A stretch of DNA of 64,000 bases from Ferrimonas futtsuensis DSM 18154 (GTDB lineage: Bacteria > Pseudomonadota > Gammaproteobacteria > Enterobacterales > Shewanellaceae), in contig NZ_AUGL01000011.1 of assembly GCF_000422645.1 (NCBI RefSeq), positions 116,665 through 180,664 of the forward strand. Direction: 5' to 3'. Under the pieces are notes generated by a model. That model searched no databases. It saw only the letters and a list, made by a program, of their open reading frames with translations, and was not told the origin of the DNA. This document shows, one piece after another, positions 54,317 through 63,867 of this stretch (positions within the stretch are counted from its first letter, which is position 1; the number at the start of each line of letters is the position of its first letter). Made by a program: the position numbers and the translations under genes.

Positions 54317-55072
54317 ATGCGTTATCTGAAGTATGGCCTGGGTGCTCTGGTGCTCTACCTGGTGTTTCTGGCGGTGACCGTACCGGTATCCCTGGTGTGG
54401 CAGTTCTCCCCAAAACCCAAAGGGATTCAGGTGTCTGGCCTGGAGGGCACCCTGTGGGCAGGACGCGCCGACACCGTGACGATGGCAGGCCGCCGCCTGG
54501 AAAATCTGACCTGGGAATTGGATCCCTGGTGGGCATTGATTGGCGGGCAACTCGAGGCTGTGGTCTCGGTGTCCGGTGATGTACAAGGACGAGGCACGGT
54601 GCGCTATGGCTTCTCGGGCCTGGAGGTGGAAGGTCTTCGCCTGGAGAGTCCGCTCTCCGTTCTGGTGGGCAATCGCCGCCTGCCGTTTCGCACCAAGGTG
54701 GCCGGTGAGGTCAAACTGAATCTGTCCCAAGGCAGTCAGGGCGAGCCCTGGTGTGACAGCCTCAATGGCCGCATCACGGTGCAGCAGCTGGATGTGAACA
54801 ACCAGTTTGGCGCCTTCCCTCTGGGCAACCTGGCTGGCACGCTCGGCTGCAGTCAGGGAAATCTGCAACTGACCATGACGGAACAGGACAATCGAATTGG
54901 TGTGGCCGGCACCGCCCTGCTCAAGGCCAATATGCAGGTGGAGGTGAATGCCGGCATCAAGGCGACCGCCGAACAGCCGGACGCCATGGCCAAGTCCCTG
55001 GCTTTCCTTGGCCAACCGGATGACAACGGAGTTTACCCGCTTCAATACTCCGGACGCGTGCCGGGTTTTTGA
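54317..55072 (+). CDS. gspN: Type II secretion protein GspN
   Basis: Last gene of the operon, 251 residues with one N-terminal span (about 7-26) and a periplasmic domain (W-E-L-D-P-W-W-A-L, C-x-S-L-N-G-R). The role of GspN is less well known; it is not present in all type II systems. A strong terminator lies just beyond its stop. Confidence 0.9.
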   Translation: MRYLKYGLGALVLYLVFLAVTVPVSLVWQFSPKPKGIQVSGLEGTLWAGRADTVTMAGRRLENLTWELDPWWALIGGQLEAVVSVSGDVQGRGTVRYGFSGLEVEGLRLESPLSVLVGNRRLPFRTKVAGEVKLNLSQGSQGEPWCDSLNGRITVQQLDVNNQFGAFPLGNLAGTLGCSQGNLQLTMTEQDNRIGVAGTALLKANMQVEVNAGIKATAEQPDAMAKSLAFLGQPDDNGVYPLQYSGRVPGF

Positions 55073-55077
55073 ATGAC

Positions 55078-55107
55078 AAAGGGACGCTCAGGCGTCCCTT
55101 TTGTTTT
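55078..55107 (+). terminator. Terminator after gspN
   Basis: A perfect stem AAAGGGACGC/GCGTCCCTTT with loop TCAG followed by TTGTTTT. Confidence 0.92.
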
Positions 55108-55176
55108 GTGACCGATATCAAATCGGTGTGTGAATGTGTATCCTAGTTTCACTCCAGTCAGACTACTCAGGACCCT

Positions 55177-55728
55177 ATGAGCTCGAAACAGAAACCCCAG
55201 ATCCTCAACACTGAATTGGTGGCCAGCAGCCGGCTTTTCCGGGTGGAACAGGTCCACCTGCAGTTCAGTAATGGTGAGGAGAGGGTGTACGAGCGGATGC
55301 AGGGGGGCAACCGCGGTGCGGTGATGGTGGTGCCCATGCTGGATGAGCACACCGTGCTGCTGGTGAAGGAGTACGCCGTAGGCACAGAAACCTACGAGCT
55401 TGGGTTTGTGAAAGGCCTGATTGACCCGGGTGAGAGTGCCGTTGAAGCGGCCAACCGGGAGCTTCAGGAGGAGGCGGGCTTTCGGGCTGACAGCCTGACC
55501 CATCTGATGGAGGTGGCCCTGGCCCCCGGGTATTTTTCTAGCAAGATGCAGATCTTACTGGCGCAGGGACTGTCGCCCAGTAAACTGGAAGGCGATGAGC
55601 CAGAGCCCCTGGAGTTGGTGCCCTGGCCCATTGAGGATCTGGATGGCCTGCTGGCTCGGCCCGACTTTAATGAATCCCGAGCCATCAGCGCCTTGTTTTT
55701 GGCAAGGAAAGCGCTGAAACTTAATTGA
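55177..55728 (+). CDS. nudE: ADP-compounds hydrolase NudE
   Basis: Nudix enzyme cleaving ADP-ribose, NADH and Ap3A-type dinucleotides. The 183 residues show the Nudix box from G80 to F102 (G-x5-E-x7-R-E-L-x-E-E-A-G-F) and an N-terminal beta domain. Its place between gsp and cysQ is common in related genomes. Confidence 0.93.
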   Translation: MSSKQKPQILNTELVASSRLFRVEQVHLQFSNGEERVYERMQGGNRGAVMVVPMLDEHTVLLVKEYAVGTETYELGFVKGLIDPGESAVEAANRELQEEAGFRADSLTHLMEVALAPGYFSSKMQILLAQGLSPSKLEGDEPEPLELVPWPIEDLDGLLARPDFNESRAISALFLARKALKLN

Positions 55729-55753
55729 AGTACGACCGCAGTAGGTAGAGGTT

Positions 55754-56566
55754 TTGGAAAGCATTAGCACCTTGTTGGAACCCGCCATAGAGATTGCCCG
55801 CCAGGCGGGGGAACGGATCCGCGAGATCTACGAAGAGGGCCAGTTTCAGGAGATCACCAAGTCCGACAACACCCCGGTGACCACGGCGGACCTGGCGGCT
55901 CACGATCTGATCGTTTCGGCGCTGACCCGGTTGGCACCGGAGATCCCCATCCTTTCCGAAGAGGATGCGGAGATCCCCCTGGCAGATCGTCAGAATTGGC
56001 ACAGGTATTGGCTCATCGATCCCCTGGATGGGACCCAGGAGTTTATTGCCGGCAGTGGTGATTTCGCCGTCAACATCGCCCTGGTTGAGAACCACAGACC
56101 GATTCTGGGTGTGGTGTACGCCCCCATCTCCCGGGCTTGCTACTTTGGCGTCGACGGCCAGGGGGCCTTCAAGCGTCAGGATGGCCGGGATACCCCCATC
56201 CGCAGCCGGCAAGCCAGTGAGGCTGAGCAGGAGATGGTGATTGCGGTCAGCCGTCGCCAGCGACTGGATGCGGTGACCAATCTGCTGGAGCCGGGCCGTA
56301 ACTACCGTTTTATTCCCTTTGGCAGCGCCTCACTCAAGAGCTGCATGGTGGCCGAAGGGGAAGCGGATGTGTATTTGCGCCTCGGCCCTACCGGCGAGTG
56401 GGATACCGGCGCTTCCCAGTGCATTGTTGAGCAGGCGGGCGGGCGCATCCTGGATATTGATCTGAATCCTCTCTCCTATAACGAGCGAGAGAGCCTGGAG
56501 AATCCCAACTATCTGGTGCTCGGGGCGCCGGATTTACCCTGGCATCGCATCCTGCAACATCCTTAA
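55754..56566 (+). CDS. cysQ: 3'(2'),5'-bisphosphate nucleotidase CysQ
   Basis: Removes toxic 3'-phosphoadenosine 5'-phosphate made in sulfate assimilation. The 270-residue inositol-phosphatase-fold enzyme shows L-S-E-E-D near residue 72, D-P-L-D-G-T-Q-E-F and W-D-T-G-A-S. The start must be the TTG at 55754, since the next in-frame Met is about 160 residues in; the N-terminus aligns with E. coli CysQ from that point. A TTG start and weak RBS suggest low translation. Confidence 0.92.
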   Translation: MESISTLLEPAIEIARQAGERIREIYEEGQFQEITKSDNTPVTTADLAAHDLIVSALTRLAPEIPILSEEDAEIPLADRQNWHRYWLIDPLDGTQEFIAGSGDFAVNIALVENHRPILGVVYAPISRACYFGVDGQGAFKRQDGRDTPIRSRQASEAEQEMVIAVSRRQRLDAVTNLLEPGRNYRFIPFGSASLKSCMVAEGEADVYLRLGPTGEWDTGASQCIVEQAGGRILDIDLNPLSYNERESLENPNYLVLGAPDLPWHRILQHP

Positions 56567-56595
56567 AGAAAAACGGCCCTAGGGGCCGTTTTTTT
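56567..56595. terminator. Bidirectional terminator between cysQ and mnmH
   Basis: Arms AAAAACGGCCC and GGGCCGTTTTT flank a three-base loop TAG; T-runs follow on both strands. It touches the mnmH stop codon. Confidence 0.92.
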
Positions 56596-57688
56596 ATCCT
56601 GCCTGTTGGTCCAGCCATTGGTGAACCGCCTGGTGATCCCCGCTGAAGGCCACCCGCTCCCGGCGCTTCTCCAACTGATGCCGATACATGGGATCGTAGT
56701 AGTGGCTGAGCAGGGCATCAATCCAGTGGCGGTGGGCATCCATGTTGCCATGCAGCTGGTCATCAAACCCCTGTTCCATGACGGTCCGCAGCGCCCGGTG
56801 ACGCTCATCTCCCAGGCGTTTCTTGATGCGGTCCATGGCGCTGAGCAGGTGCTCCCTGTAGTTCAGGAAGCCTTGCGCTTCACCGTCTCGTGCCATGAAG
56901 TCGGCGGCAATGTTGATGACGTAGTCCCGCAGAATGCGCTCGATGCGATCCTCATGACTCACCTCCAGCAGTACCAGAGGCGCGCGCTGCATCCGCTCAT
57001 GCATCTCAAGTGGCAATGAGACGCGGCCGATTAAACGGCTCTCATCTTCCAGCACCAGATGAGGCTGTTTCGCCTGCTGGTGACGCATCAGTTGCACCGC
57101 CAGGGCATTCTCAAAATCGATCTGGTTCGGCTGTTCGGTGACCTGGCGACCAAAGCTGGAACCACGGTGGTTGGCCAGCCCCTCCAGATCCACCATGTCC
57201 TGGCGCAGTTTCAGGAAGTCGGTTTTGCCACAGCCGGTCATGCCGCCAATGATCCACATCGGGGTGGTGGCGGTGATGCTGTCGGTCTGGTCCATCAGGA
57301 AGCTGCGCATCCCCTTGTAGCCGCCTTCGATAAAGGGGCGGTCATGGCCCACTTCGGCGATCCACTGCTGGCTCAGTTCGGAACGCAGTCCGCCGCGAAA
57401 GCAGTAGAGGATGGCGTCGGGGTGCTGGTCGAGAAACGCTTTCCAGGCCTGTTGGCGCTGCGCTTTCACCTGGCCCTGGACCAGCTTGTGGCCCAGTTCG
57501 ATGGCGGCCATCTGCCCCTCCCGCTTATAGCAGGTGCCGACGGCGGCGCGCTCCTGATCGTTCATCAAAGGCAGATTGACGCTGTTGGGGAACGCGCCCT
57601 TGGCGAACTCCACCGGAGCCCGTAAATCGATGAGGGGGTGTTCTGACAGCAGCAATTCCCGATAATGGTCGGTACCGAGGCTCTTCAT
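56594..57688 (-). CDS. mnmH: tRNA 2-selenouridine/geranyl-2-thiouridine synthase
   Basis: Converts 2-thiouridine at tRNA wobble positions to 2-selenouridine using selenophosphate, through a geranylated intermediate. The 364 residues have a rhodanese domain with catalytic C96 in Y-C-F-R-G-G and a P-loop G-G-M-T-G-C-G-K-T at 148-156. I use the ATG 57688, which overlaps the selD stop as TGATG; the longer frame lies inside selD. It receives selenophosphate from SelD. Confidence 0.95.
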   Translation of the reverse strand: MKSLGTDHYRELLLSEHPLIDLRAPVEFAKGAFPNSVNLPLMNDQERAAVGTCYKREGQMAAIELGHKLVQGQVKAQRQQAWKAFLDQHPDAILYCFRGGLRSELSQQWIAEVGHDRPFIEGGYKGMRSFLMDQTDSITATTPMWIIGGMTGCGKTDFLKLRQDMVDLEGLANHRGSSFGRQVTEQPNQIDFENALAVQLMRHQQAKQPHLVLEDESRLIGRVSLPLEMHERMQRAPLVLLEVSHEDRIERILRDYVINIAADFMARDGEAQGFLNYREHLLSAMDRIKKRLGDERHRALRTVMEQGFDDQLHGNMDAHRHWIDALLSHYYDPMYRHQLEKRRERVAFSGDHQAVHQWLDQQAG

Positions 57689-58725
57689 CACACCACCTCG
57701 ACCATGGGGCCGGATTGCCGAGCCCGAAGCTCGCCAATGGGGTGAACGCCCAGTCCGGCAGTGCGAAGAATCTCCTCCACCTGCAGACAAGCGTGAGGCT
57801 CCACGGCCACCAGCAGGCCCCCGGAGGTCTGGGGATCGCACAGCAGGGTACGAGTGCGTGGATCCAGCTCGGGCAGCTTATGGCCATAGCTGTCGAAGTT
57901 GCGCCCGGCACCGCCTGGGATACAGCCCTGGGTCAGATAGTTGTCCACCTGATCCAGCAGGGGAAGTTTGTCGATTTCAAGGGTGGCGCTCAGGTTGGCT
58001 CCCTCACAGATCTCGGTGAGGTGTCCGGCCAGGCCAAAGCCGGTGACGTCGGTCATGGCGCTGACACCATGGACTCGTGCCAGTTGTGCACCAACCCTGT
58101 TCATCTGGCACATGGCGTCCACGGCAATCTTGTCGTGCTCCTCGGCCAGCTTTTTCTGCTTCTGGGCGGTGGTGAGAATGCCGATGCCCAGCGGCTTGGT
58201 CAGATAGAGCTTACTGCCTTCGGTCGCGGTGTCGTTGCGCTTGAGCTGGGAGAGAGGCACCTGACCGGTGACCGCCAGCCCGAAGATGGGCTCAGGGGCA
58301 TCGATGGAGTGACCCCCGGCCAGCAGGATACCCGCATCGCGACAGGCGGCACGGCCTCCCTCGATCACCTGTTGTCCCACCTCTGCCGGCAGCAGATTGA
58401 CAGGCCAGCCGAAGATGGCGATGGCCATCATGGGGGTGCCGCCCATGGCGTAGATGTCGCTGATGGCATTGGTGGCAGCAATGCGACCGAAGGTAAAGGG
58501 ATCGTCGACGATGGGCATAAAGAAGTCGGTGGTGCTGATGATGCCGGTGGTGCCATCCAGGTCATAAACGGCGGCGTCATCCCGGCTGGCATTGCCCACC
58601 ACAAGACGGGCATCGTCCAAGGGGGTTAACTGACTGCTCAGCAGGGTATCCAGTACCTTAGGGGAAATTTTACAGCCGCAGCCGGCGCCGTGGCTGTACT
58701 CCGTCAGTTTGATCGCTTTGCTCAT
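57688..58725 (-). CDS. selD: Selenide, water dikinase (selenophosphate synthase)
   Basis: Makes selenophosphate from selenide and ATP. The 345 residues start with the active-site block S-H-G-A-G-C16-G-C18-K19, so the residue used is cysteine, not selenocysteine. The P-loop-like and A/G-rich regions of the family follow. Coupled to mnmH, which suggests tRNA selenation as a main use; selA, selB and a SelC tRNA are not in the window. Confidence 0.95.
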   Translation of the reverse strand: MSKAIKLTEYSHGAGCGCKISPKVLDTLLSSQLTPLDDARLVVGNASRDDAAVYDLDGTTGIISTTDFFMPIVDDPFTFGRIAATNAISDIYAMGGTPMMAIAIFGWPVNLLPAEVGQQVIEGGRAACRDAGILLAGGHSIDAPEPIFGLAVTGQVPLSQLKRNDTATEGSKLYLTKPLGIGILTTAQKQKKLAEEHDKIAVDAMCQMNRVGAQLARVHGVSAMTDVTGFGLAGHLTEICEGANLSATLEIDKLPLLDQVDNYLTQGCIPGGAGRNFDSYGHKLPELDPRTRTLLCDPQTSGGLLVAVEPHACLQVEEILRTAGLGVHPIGELRARQSGPMVEVV

Positions 58726-58854
58726 CTGGGGCTCTGTTGCTTGTGAATCTTTTGGTCAGGGGCAAGATAATACCCCAAGGGCGTGCGGTTTGGGGCCATC
58801 TGACAGGCAAAACCCACAATTTTCCTGACAGGGAAGCGTTGAGTCGATGAGTGG

Positions 58855-59718
58855 TCACTCACTCTTTCTGGCCTGAATCTGGTTACGAAAAACCAGGTAA
58901 TGCTGCAGAACCTGTTGGGGAGCTTCCAGCTGGGGATAGTGGCCAACACCCTCGAGGGCCTCGACCCTGGGTTCGGGGACCCGCTCCCGGTACGCCTGAA
59001 CCAGGGTGCGGCCGGAGATGGGGTCCTGGGTGCCATCGATCAGCATCAACGGGCAGGGGGGATGAGTCAGAGGGCGGCTCCAGCGCTCACTGAACTGACG
59101 GCGCTCGGCCATGTAGTGCAGCAGGGACGGGATCACTCGCTGGCCATTGTTGTGGCTGAGCAGCCGCCACAGGGTGTTGACCTCGCCATCCTCCAGGGGG
59201 TGAGCGCCCCAGATTCGCCTTAAGCTGGCACGGAAGCGCCGCTGCCCCAGGAAGGGGACCAGCAGGGCGCCCAGCGGAGAGGCCAGTACCTTTTGAATCA
59301 TCAGCGGCCGGTGCGCGTCGGCAAACAGTCCGCCATTGAGAAAGACACAGCTGAGGTAGCGCTGGGGGTCCCGGGCAAGCAACTCCTGAGCGACGGTATC
59401 CCCGTAATCGTGGGCCAGCAGATGGCAATGTTGGATACCCAGATGACTGAGCAGGGCTTCGAGGATCTGAGCCTGGTCGGCGATGTGGTAGTCATGAGGG
59501 TGGGGTTTACTGCTAAAGCCGAATCCCAGCAGGTCCATCATGACTACCCGGTAGCGCTGACTCAGCTGCGGCAGGAGTTTATGCCAGTCCCAGCTGGCCG
59601 AGGGGAAACCGTGGATCAATAGCAGAGTCTCCCCTTCGCCCTGATCCAGGAAGAAGAGTCGATGTTCCTGGTACTGAAACCAGTCGCCCTGTGCTTGCCA
59701 CTCCCTCAGCCTGGTCAT
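58855..59718 (-). CDS. Alpha/beta hydrolase with Asp nucleophile
   Basis: A 287-residue enzyme with H-G-F-P-S-A-S-W-D-W and the nucleophile elbow A-H-D104-Y-G-D, where Asp replaces the usual Ser, as in epoxide hydrolases and haloalkane dehalogenases. A late Asp (I-D-G-T-Q-D-P-I) and His (G-V-G-H-Y-P) complete the triad. The cap residues that would decide between the two activities are not evident to me. It lies 8 bp downstream of the desaturase, maybe cotranscribed and lipid related (inference). Confidence 0.8.
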   Translation of the reverse strand: MTRLREWQAQGDWFQYQEHRLFFLDQGEGETLLLIHGFPSASWDWHKLLPQLSQRYRVVMMDLLGFGFSSKPHPHDYHIADQAQILEALLSHLGIQHCHLLAHDYGDTVAQELLARDPQRYLSCVFLNGGLFADAHRPLMIQKVLASPLGALLVPFLGQRRFRASLRRIWGAHPLEDGEVNTLWRLLSHNNGQRVIPSLLHYMAERRQFSERWSRPLTHPPCPLMLIDGTQDPISGRTLVQAYRERVPEPRVEALEGVGHYPQLEAPQQVLQHYLVFRNQIQARKSE

Positions 59719-59726
59719 TTCAGCCC

Positions 59727-60833
59727 CTAAGCGTCAGCCAGCTGCTGGCGTAGTTTCAGCCACTGTTGCTGCTGTTCCCTCAGGCACAGCTTGAGCTCTT
59801 TCAGCCTGGTCTTGGCCGAGGCATCCAGTTGCGCCCGGGTCTGCTTCAGCAGCTTCTGCTTGGCCTGATAGTACTCGCACATCTGCTCGGCAACACTCTG
59901 ATACTGCTGTTCAAGCTGCTGCAACCACTCGTCGGAGAGGCCGCGATCCTGAGCCATCGCCTGGCTTCGTTTCAGCTGCATTTGCAGCCTGGCGGTTTCG
60001 ATCCGCTCAGTGGGCACCTCTCTTAACCCGTTAGCCAGTCTAAACCTGGCAAACAGGGCAATGAGCCACTTGGTGGGGTCGAAATGGAACCAGCGGATGC
60101 CGTTGCGCCAGTCGTGTTCGAAGGTGTGGTGGAAGTTGTGGTAACCCTCACCAAAAGTAAACAGGGCAAGGATGCCGTTGTCCCGACTCGATTGCTTGTC
60201 ACTGTATGGCTGACTGCCCCAGATGTGGGCCAGAGAGTTGATGAAGAAGGTACCGTGATGCATGGCGACCAGCCGCACTACTCCCGCCATCAGGAAGGTG
60301 CCCCAGATGTCGCCGATAAGGGCGCCGGCGGCCAGTGGCGTGATCACATTGGTGACCAGAACCAGCAGGGCGTAGTGGCGATGCTGGAACATGACAATGG
60401 GGTTCTTCTGCAGGTCGCGCGCATTGGTGTAATCCGGCTCACCCTGGTAGTTCCTGAGCATCCAGCCTATGTGGCTGTACCAGAAGCCTCGGCTGGCGCT
60501 GTAGGGATCTTTGTGGTCGTCATCCACGAACTTGTGGTGGCGCCGATGATCGGAGGCCCAGTGAAGAATGCTGTTTTGCAGGGCCATGGCTCCACCTATG
60601 GCCAGAAACCATTGGACGGCGGGGTGGGCAGAGTAGGCCTTGTGGGACCAGAGCCTGTGGTAGCCGGCGGTGATGGAAAGGCCGTTCCAGGCCCAGAACA
60701 GGAAGGCCAGAATCAGGGTTTCCGATTGGTACCCGATCAGCACCCCGTGGAGTGGGGCCAGAGTCACGGCGGCCAGGGCGGTGAGGCTGAAGATCAGGGT
60801 ATTGATGAGAATCAGTGGTGGCTTAGAATTCAT
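59727..60833 (-). CDS. Delta-9-type fatty acid desaturase
   Basis: Membrane di-iron desaturase that introduces a double bond in acyl chains. The 368 residues show the three His boxes H-R-L-W-S-H, H-R-R-H-H and H-N-F-H-H, with hydrophobic spans around them and a coiled-coil-like Gln/Lys-rich C-terminus (about 280-368). Alternative starts at 60857 (ATG) and 60887 (TTG) would put the FabR-like operator inside the coding sequence; the ATG at 60833 leaves it in the leader and starts right at the first hydrophobic segment. Divergent fabR supports a role in membrane unsaturation. Confidence 0.9.
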   Translation of the reverse strand: MNSKPPLILINTLIFSLTALAAVTLAPLHGVLIGYQSETLILAFLFWAWNGLSITAGYHRLWSHKAYSAHPAVQWFLAIGGAMALQNSILHWASDHRRHHKFVDDDHKDPYSASRGFWYSHIGWMLRNYQGEPDYTNARDLQKNPIVMFQHRHYALLVLVTNVITPLAAGALIGDIWGTFLMAGVVRLVAMHHGTFFINSLAHIWGSQPYSDKQSSRDNGILALFTFGEGYHNFHHTFEHDWRNGIRWFHFDPTKWLIALFARFRLANGLREVPTERIETARLQMQLKRSQAMAQDRGLSDEWLQQLEQQYQSVAEQMCEYYQAKQKLLKQTRAQLDASAKTRLKELKLCLREQQQQWLKLRQQLADA

Positions 60834-60848
60834 CCTTGCGTCTCTTTG

Positions 60849-60866
60849 AGCGTACATCTGTGCGCT
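60849..60866. promoter_or_regulatory. FabR-like operator
   Basis: AGCGTACATCTGTGCGCT has arms AGCGTACA and TGTGCGCT with a single mismatch, resembling the operators of unsaturated-fatty-acid regulators such as FabR. It lies 16 bp upstream of the desaturase ATG and about 110 bp from fabR. Confidence 0.6.
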
Positions 60867-60977
60867 ATTTTGGTGATCTTTGTCCAATAACGCAAGCCAT
60901 GGTTGATCCAGCTCGCAGGTGAGCTTTGCCTCTATTCAAGTTAGAATGCATAAGTTTCTAATTAAGGGTAGTAAGTA

Positions 60978-61613
60978 ATGGGGATTCGAGCACAGCAAAA
61001 GGAGCGCACACGTCGCGCTCTTCTCGATGCTGCGTTTAATCAGCTGAGCGCAGAACGCAGCATCTCCAACCTGAGTTTGCGAGAGGTGGCCAGGGAAGCT
61101 GGCATTGCCCCTACCTCCTTCTACCGCCACTTCAAAGATATGGAAGAGCTCGGGCTGACCATGGTGGATGAGGGTGGCCTGACTCTGAGGCAATTGATGC
61201 GCAAAGGGCGCCAGCGGGCCGAGGAGGGGGGAAGCGTCATTCGAGCCTCCATTGAGACCTTTATGGAGTTCATCGACAGCAACCCTAACGTATTCCGTCT
61301 GTTGCTGCGGGAGCGCTCCGGAACCTCGGCGGCGTTTCGTGCGGCGGTGACCCGGGAGATTCGCCATTTCATCGACGAGCTCAGCGACTACCTGCAGGCG
61401 AAGACGGGTCGCCGTCCTGACCTGGCTTATGCTCAGTCGGAAGCTCTGGTGACTCTGGTGTTTTCCAGTGGCGCCGAAGCCCTGGACCTGAATAAGAAGG
61501 AGCGTCAGGCTCTGGCCGAGCGCCTCATCGTGCAGCTGAAGATGATTGCCAAGGGTTCGGAGGCGCTGCAACGCAGCGGCCGGGAGCCGGAGCTGGAAAA
61601 CCTGCCTAAATAA
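60978..61613 (+). CDS. fabR: FabR-type TetR repressor of unsaturated fatty acid synthesis
   Basis: DNA-binding sensor of the acyl pool, 211 residues. The N-terminal TetR helix-turn-helix (about 8-55) has [11 protein letters not shown] and [16 protein letters not shown]; the ligand domain follows. In Enterobacteria FabR represses fabA and fabB; here its divergent neighbour is a desaturase with a matching operator. Confidence 0.9.
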   Translation: MGIRAQQKERTRRALLDAAFNQLSAERSISNLSLREVAREAGIAPTSFYRHFKDMEELGLTMVDEGGLTLRQLMRKGRQRAEEGGSVIRASIETFMEFIDSNPNVFRLLLRERSGTSAAFRAAVTREIRHFIDELSDYLQAKTGRRPDLAYAQSEALVTLVFSSGAEALDLNKKERQALAERLIVQLKMIAKGSEALQRSGREPELENLPK

Positions 61614-61642
61614 AAAAGACCGCCGATTGGCGGTCTTCCTTT
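61612..61642. terminator. Bidirectional terminator between fabR and trmA
   Basis: Perfect stem AAGACCGCC/GGCGGTCTT with loop GATT, an A-run on the left for trmA and TTCCTTT on the right for fabR. Confidence 0.88.
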
Positions 61643-61647
61643 ATCTG

Positions 61648-62748
61648 TTACTTACGTTCCAAAAGAACACCCGCTTCCATATGGTGGGTATAGGGGAACT
61701 GGTCGAACAGCGCCAGCCGGGTCACCTTGTGGGTTTGCCCCAGGGTTTGCAGGTTGTCCAGCAGAGTGTCCGGATTGCAGGAGATGTAGAGAATTTTCTC
61801 GTAACCCTGCACCATCTTCTCGGTCTCCTTATCCAGTCCGGCGCGGGGCGGATCGACAAAGATGGTGTTGCAGTTGTAGCCCTTGAGGTCGATGCCCCGT
61901 AGGCGGTTAAACTCCCGCACCCCATTCATGGCATCGGTGAAGTCCTCGGCGGACATGCGAATGATGGTGACGTTGTCGATGTTGTTGGCGGCAATGTTGT
62001 GCTGGGCCGCCTCGACGGAGGGCTTGGCCAGTTCGGTGGCCAGTACCTGGTTAAAGTTCTGAGCCAGGGCCAGGGAGAAGTTGCCGTTCCCGCAGTAGAG
62101 CTCCAGTAGATCACCAGTGCTGTTACGGGTGCAATCGACCGCCCACTCCAACATCTTCTCTGCTACCTTGCCGTTGGGTTGGGTGAAGCTGTTTTCAATC
62201 TGCCGATAGTGCATCTGGCGATCGTGCACCTGCAGGGTTTCATCCACGAACTCACGATCCAGGCACCACTTCTGTTTGCGTGCCCTTCCGATGAAATCAA
62301 CCTTATGGCCTTCGGCGCGCCAGGCGTCGCGCAGTTCTCGTACTCCTTCAACCCAGGTGTCGTCCAACTGGCGATGGTAAAGCAGGGAGATCAACAGCTC
62401 GCCGCTGAGGGTGGAGAGAAAGTCCGCTTGAAACAGGCGGCGCCTGAGATGCTCATTGGGACGCAGCGCTTCCATCAGTCTGGGCATGAACTGGTTGATC
62501 AGTTCACTGGCCGGCAGGAACTGGTCGGTGCGTACCTTTTCTCCCTGGGCCTGATCAAACATGATGTAGTAGAGATCATCGTCGTCATGCCAGACTCGGA
62601 ACTCGGCGCGCATTCGATAGTGTTGAGGCTCAGAAGGAAACACTTCCAGTTCCGGAGCATTGAATGGGGCGAACATCGACCTCATACGCTCGCATTTTTC
62701 GGCTAACTGCTTTTCGTAGTTGGCCGGATCAAGGGCTTTCAGATCCAT
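61648..62748 (-). CDS. trmA: tRNA (uracil-5-)-methyltransferase
   Basis: SAM-dependent enzyme making 5-methyluridine at tRNA position 54. The 366 residues show the SAM site [23 protein letters not shown] and the catalytic Cys in Y-I-S-C-N-P-D-T-L, followed by a family-typical C-terminal Glu. Divergent from murI, as in E. coli. Confidence 0.96.
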   Translation of the reverse strand: MDLKALDPANYEKQLAEKCERMRSMFAPFNAPELEVFPSEPQHYRMRAEFRVWHDDDDLYYIMFDQAQGEKVRTDQFLPASELINQFMPRLMEALRPNEHLRRRLFQADFLSTLSGELLISLLYHRQLDDTWVEGVRELRDAWRAEGHKVDFIGRARKQKWCLDREFVDETLQVHDRQMHYRQIENSFTQPNGKVAEKMLEWAVDCTRNSTGDLLELYCGNGNFSLALAQNFNQVLATELAKPSVEAAQHNIAANNIDNVTIIRMSAEDFTDAMNGVREFNRLRGIDLKGYNCNTIFVDPPRAGLDKETEKMVQGYEKILYISCNPDTLLDNLQTLGQTHKVTRLALFDQFPYTHHMEAGVLLERK

Positions 62749-62881
62749 GTAGTACTCCGGTGTCTGGATTTAGAGAGGGGGAATTCTAACCAAGCCAAAG
62801 CTTAAGTCCAGTCCCCTTGGTAAATGACGGGCTCTGTGTGAGAATCAACGCCTATTCCGTTATAGCAACAGTTCCTTGTCG

Positions 62882-63667
62882 ATGAGCTCCATTCTTCTGT
62901 TTGACTCAGGTGTCGGTGGCCTCTCCATTCTGGAGCATGTCCGCAGTGCCTTCCCACAGTGGCCTGTCCACTATCTGGCGGACAACGCCAGGTTCCCTTA
63001 TGGGGAGTTACCCGAGCAGGAGTTGATCGACGGCTGTGTGGAACTCATTACCCCTCTGGTGCGAGACCTGAAACCTGCCCTGGTGGTGGTGGCCTGTAAC
63101 ACCGCCAGTACCCTGACTCTGCCTGCGCTGCGAAACGCCCTATCCATTCCGGTGATTGGTGTGGTGCCCGCCATCAAGCCTGCGGCGGCGTTGTCCTACA
63201 CCGGGACCATTGCGCTGCTTGCGACGCCAGGTACCGTGTGTCGCAGCTATACCGATGGATTGATCCAGGACTTTGCGCCTCATTGCCGGGTGATTCGTCT
63301 GGGCAGCAGTGACCTGGTTCGGCTGGCCGAGGACAAGCTGGCGGGAAGGGGATGCGACAGCGCGGCCCTGCAGGCGGTGTTGACCCCCCTGATGGTCGAG
63401 CCCTCCCTGGATGTGGTGGTGCTGGGTTGTACTCACTTCCCTCTGTTGAATGAAGAGATCGGCCAGATCCTGGGTCCAAAGGTAAGGCTGGTGGATTCAG
63501 GCAGCGCCATAGCCCGGCGCGTCGGTACCTTGATCAGTGCGTCAGAAGTGATGCCTGGAACCGATCCCGGCAGTTACTTTTACACAGGGTCCAGCCCCTC
63601 GACTGAGTTGATGGCTGGCCTCGAGGCTCGCGGGCTGGTTTTATCGACTAAGGTTGCTGCTTCCTAA
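62882..63667 (+). CDS. murI: Glutamate racemase
   Basis: Supplies D-glutamate for peptidoglycan. The 261 residues have the catalytic pair C72 (A-C-N-T-A-S-T) and C183 (G-C-T-H-F-P), D8 in F-D-S-G-V-G-G-L-S and Y-L-A-D-N-A-R-F-P-Y-G. The ATG at 62882 is preferred over a TTG two codons earlier. It lies directly upstream of rRNA promoters, an arrangement shared with E. coli rrnB. Confidence 0.96.
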   Translation: MSSILLFDSGVGGLSILEHVRSAFPQWPVHYLADNARFPYGELPEQELIDGCVELITPLVRDLKPALVVVACNTASTLTLPALRNALSIPVIGVVPAIKPAAALSYTGTIALLATPGTVCRSYTDGLIQDFAPHCRVIRLGSSDLVRLAEDKLAGRGCDSAALQAVLTPLMVEPSLDVVVLGCTHFPLLNEEIGQILGPKVRLVDSGSAIARRVGTLISASEVMPGTDPGSYFYTGSSPSTELMAGLEARGLVLSTKVAAS

Positions 63668-63717
63668 ACCGAATTGATGGAAAAGATCGCAAAGGATCCT
63701 TTTGATCCAAAAAGGGG

Positions 63718-63745
63718 TTGCGCCAGAGAATTCTCCCCCTATAAT
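63718..63745 (+). promoter_or_regulatory. rRNA operon promoter P1
   Basis: -35 TTGCGC and -10 TATAAT with a 16-bp spacer, followed by a GC-rich discriminator GCGC typical of stringently controlled promoters. A-rich tracts upstream (63680-63715) may act as UP element or Fis sites. Confidence 0.85.
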
Positions 63746-63831
63746 GCGCTTCCTGTCGACGGGGCAAAGCGGAAGGAAAACGGATGCTGAGCAAAACTTC
63801 GACACTCGGCGACAAGGCAGCGAATTAGCCC

Positions 63832-63859
63832 TTGACCGCCACGGAGAGTCGCGTAGAAT
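63832..63859 (+). promoter_or_regulatory. rRNA operon promoter P2
   Basis: -35 TTGACC and -10 TAGAAT with a 16-bp spacer and GCGC discriminator, 114 bp downstream of P1, similar to the tandem P1/P2 of E. coli rrn operons. Confidence 0.85.
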
Positions 63860-63867
63860 GCGCCTCC

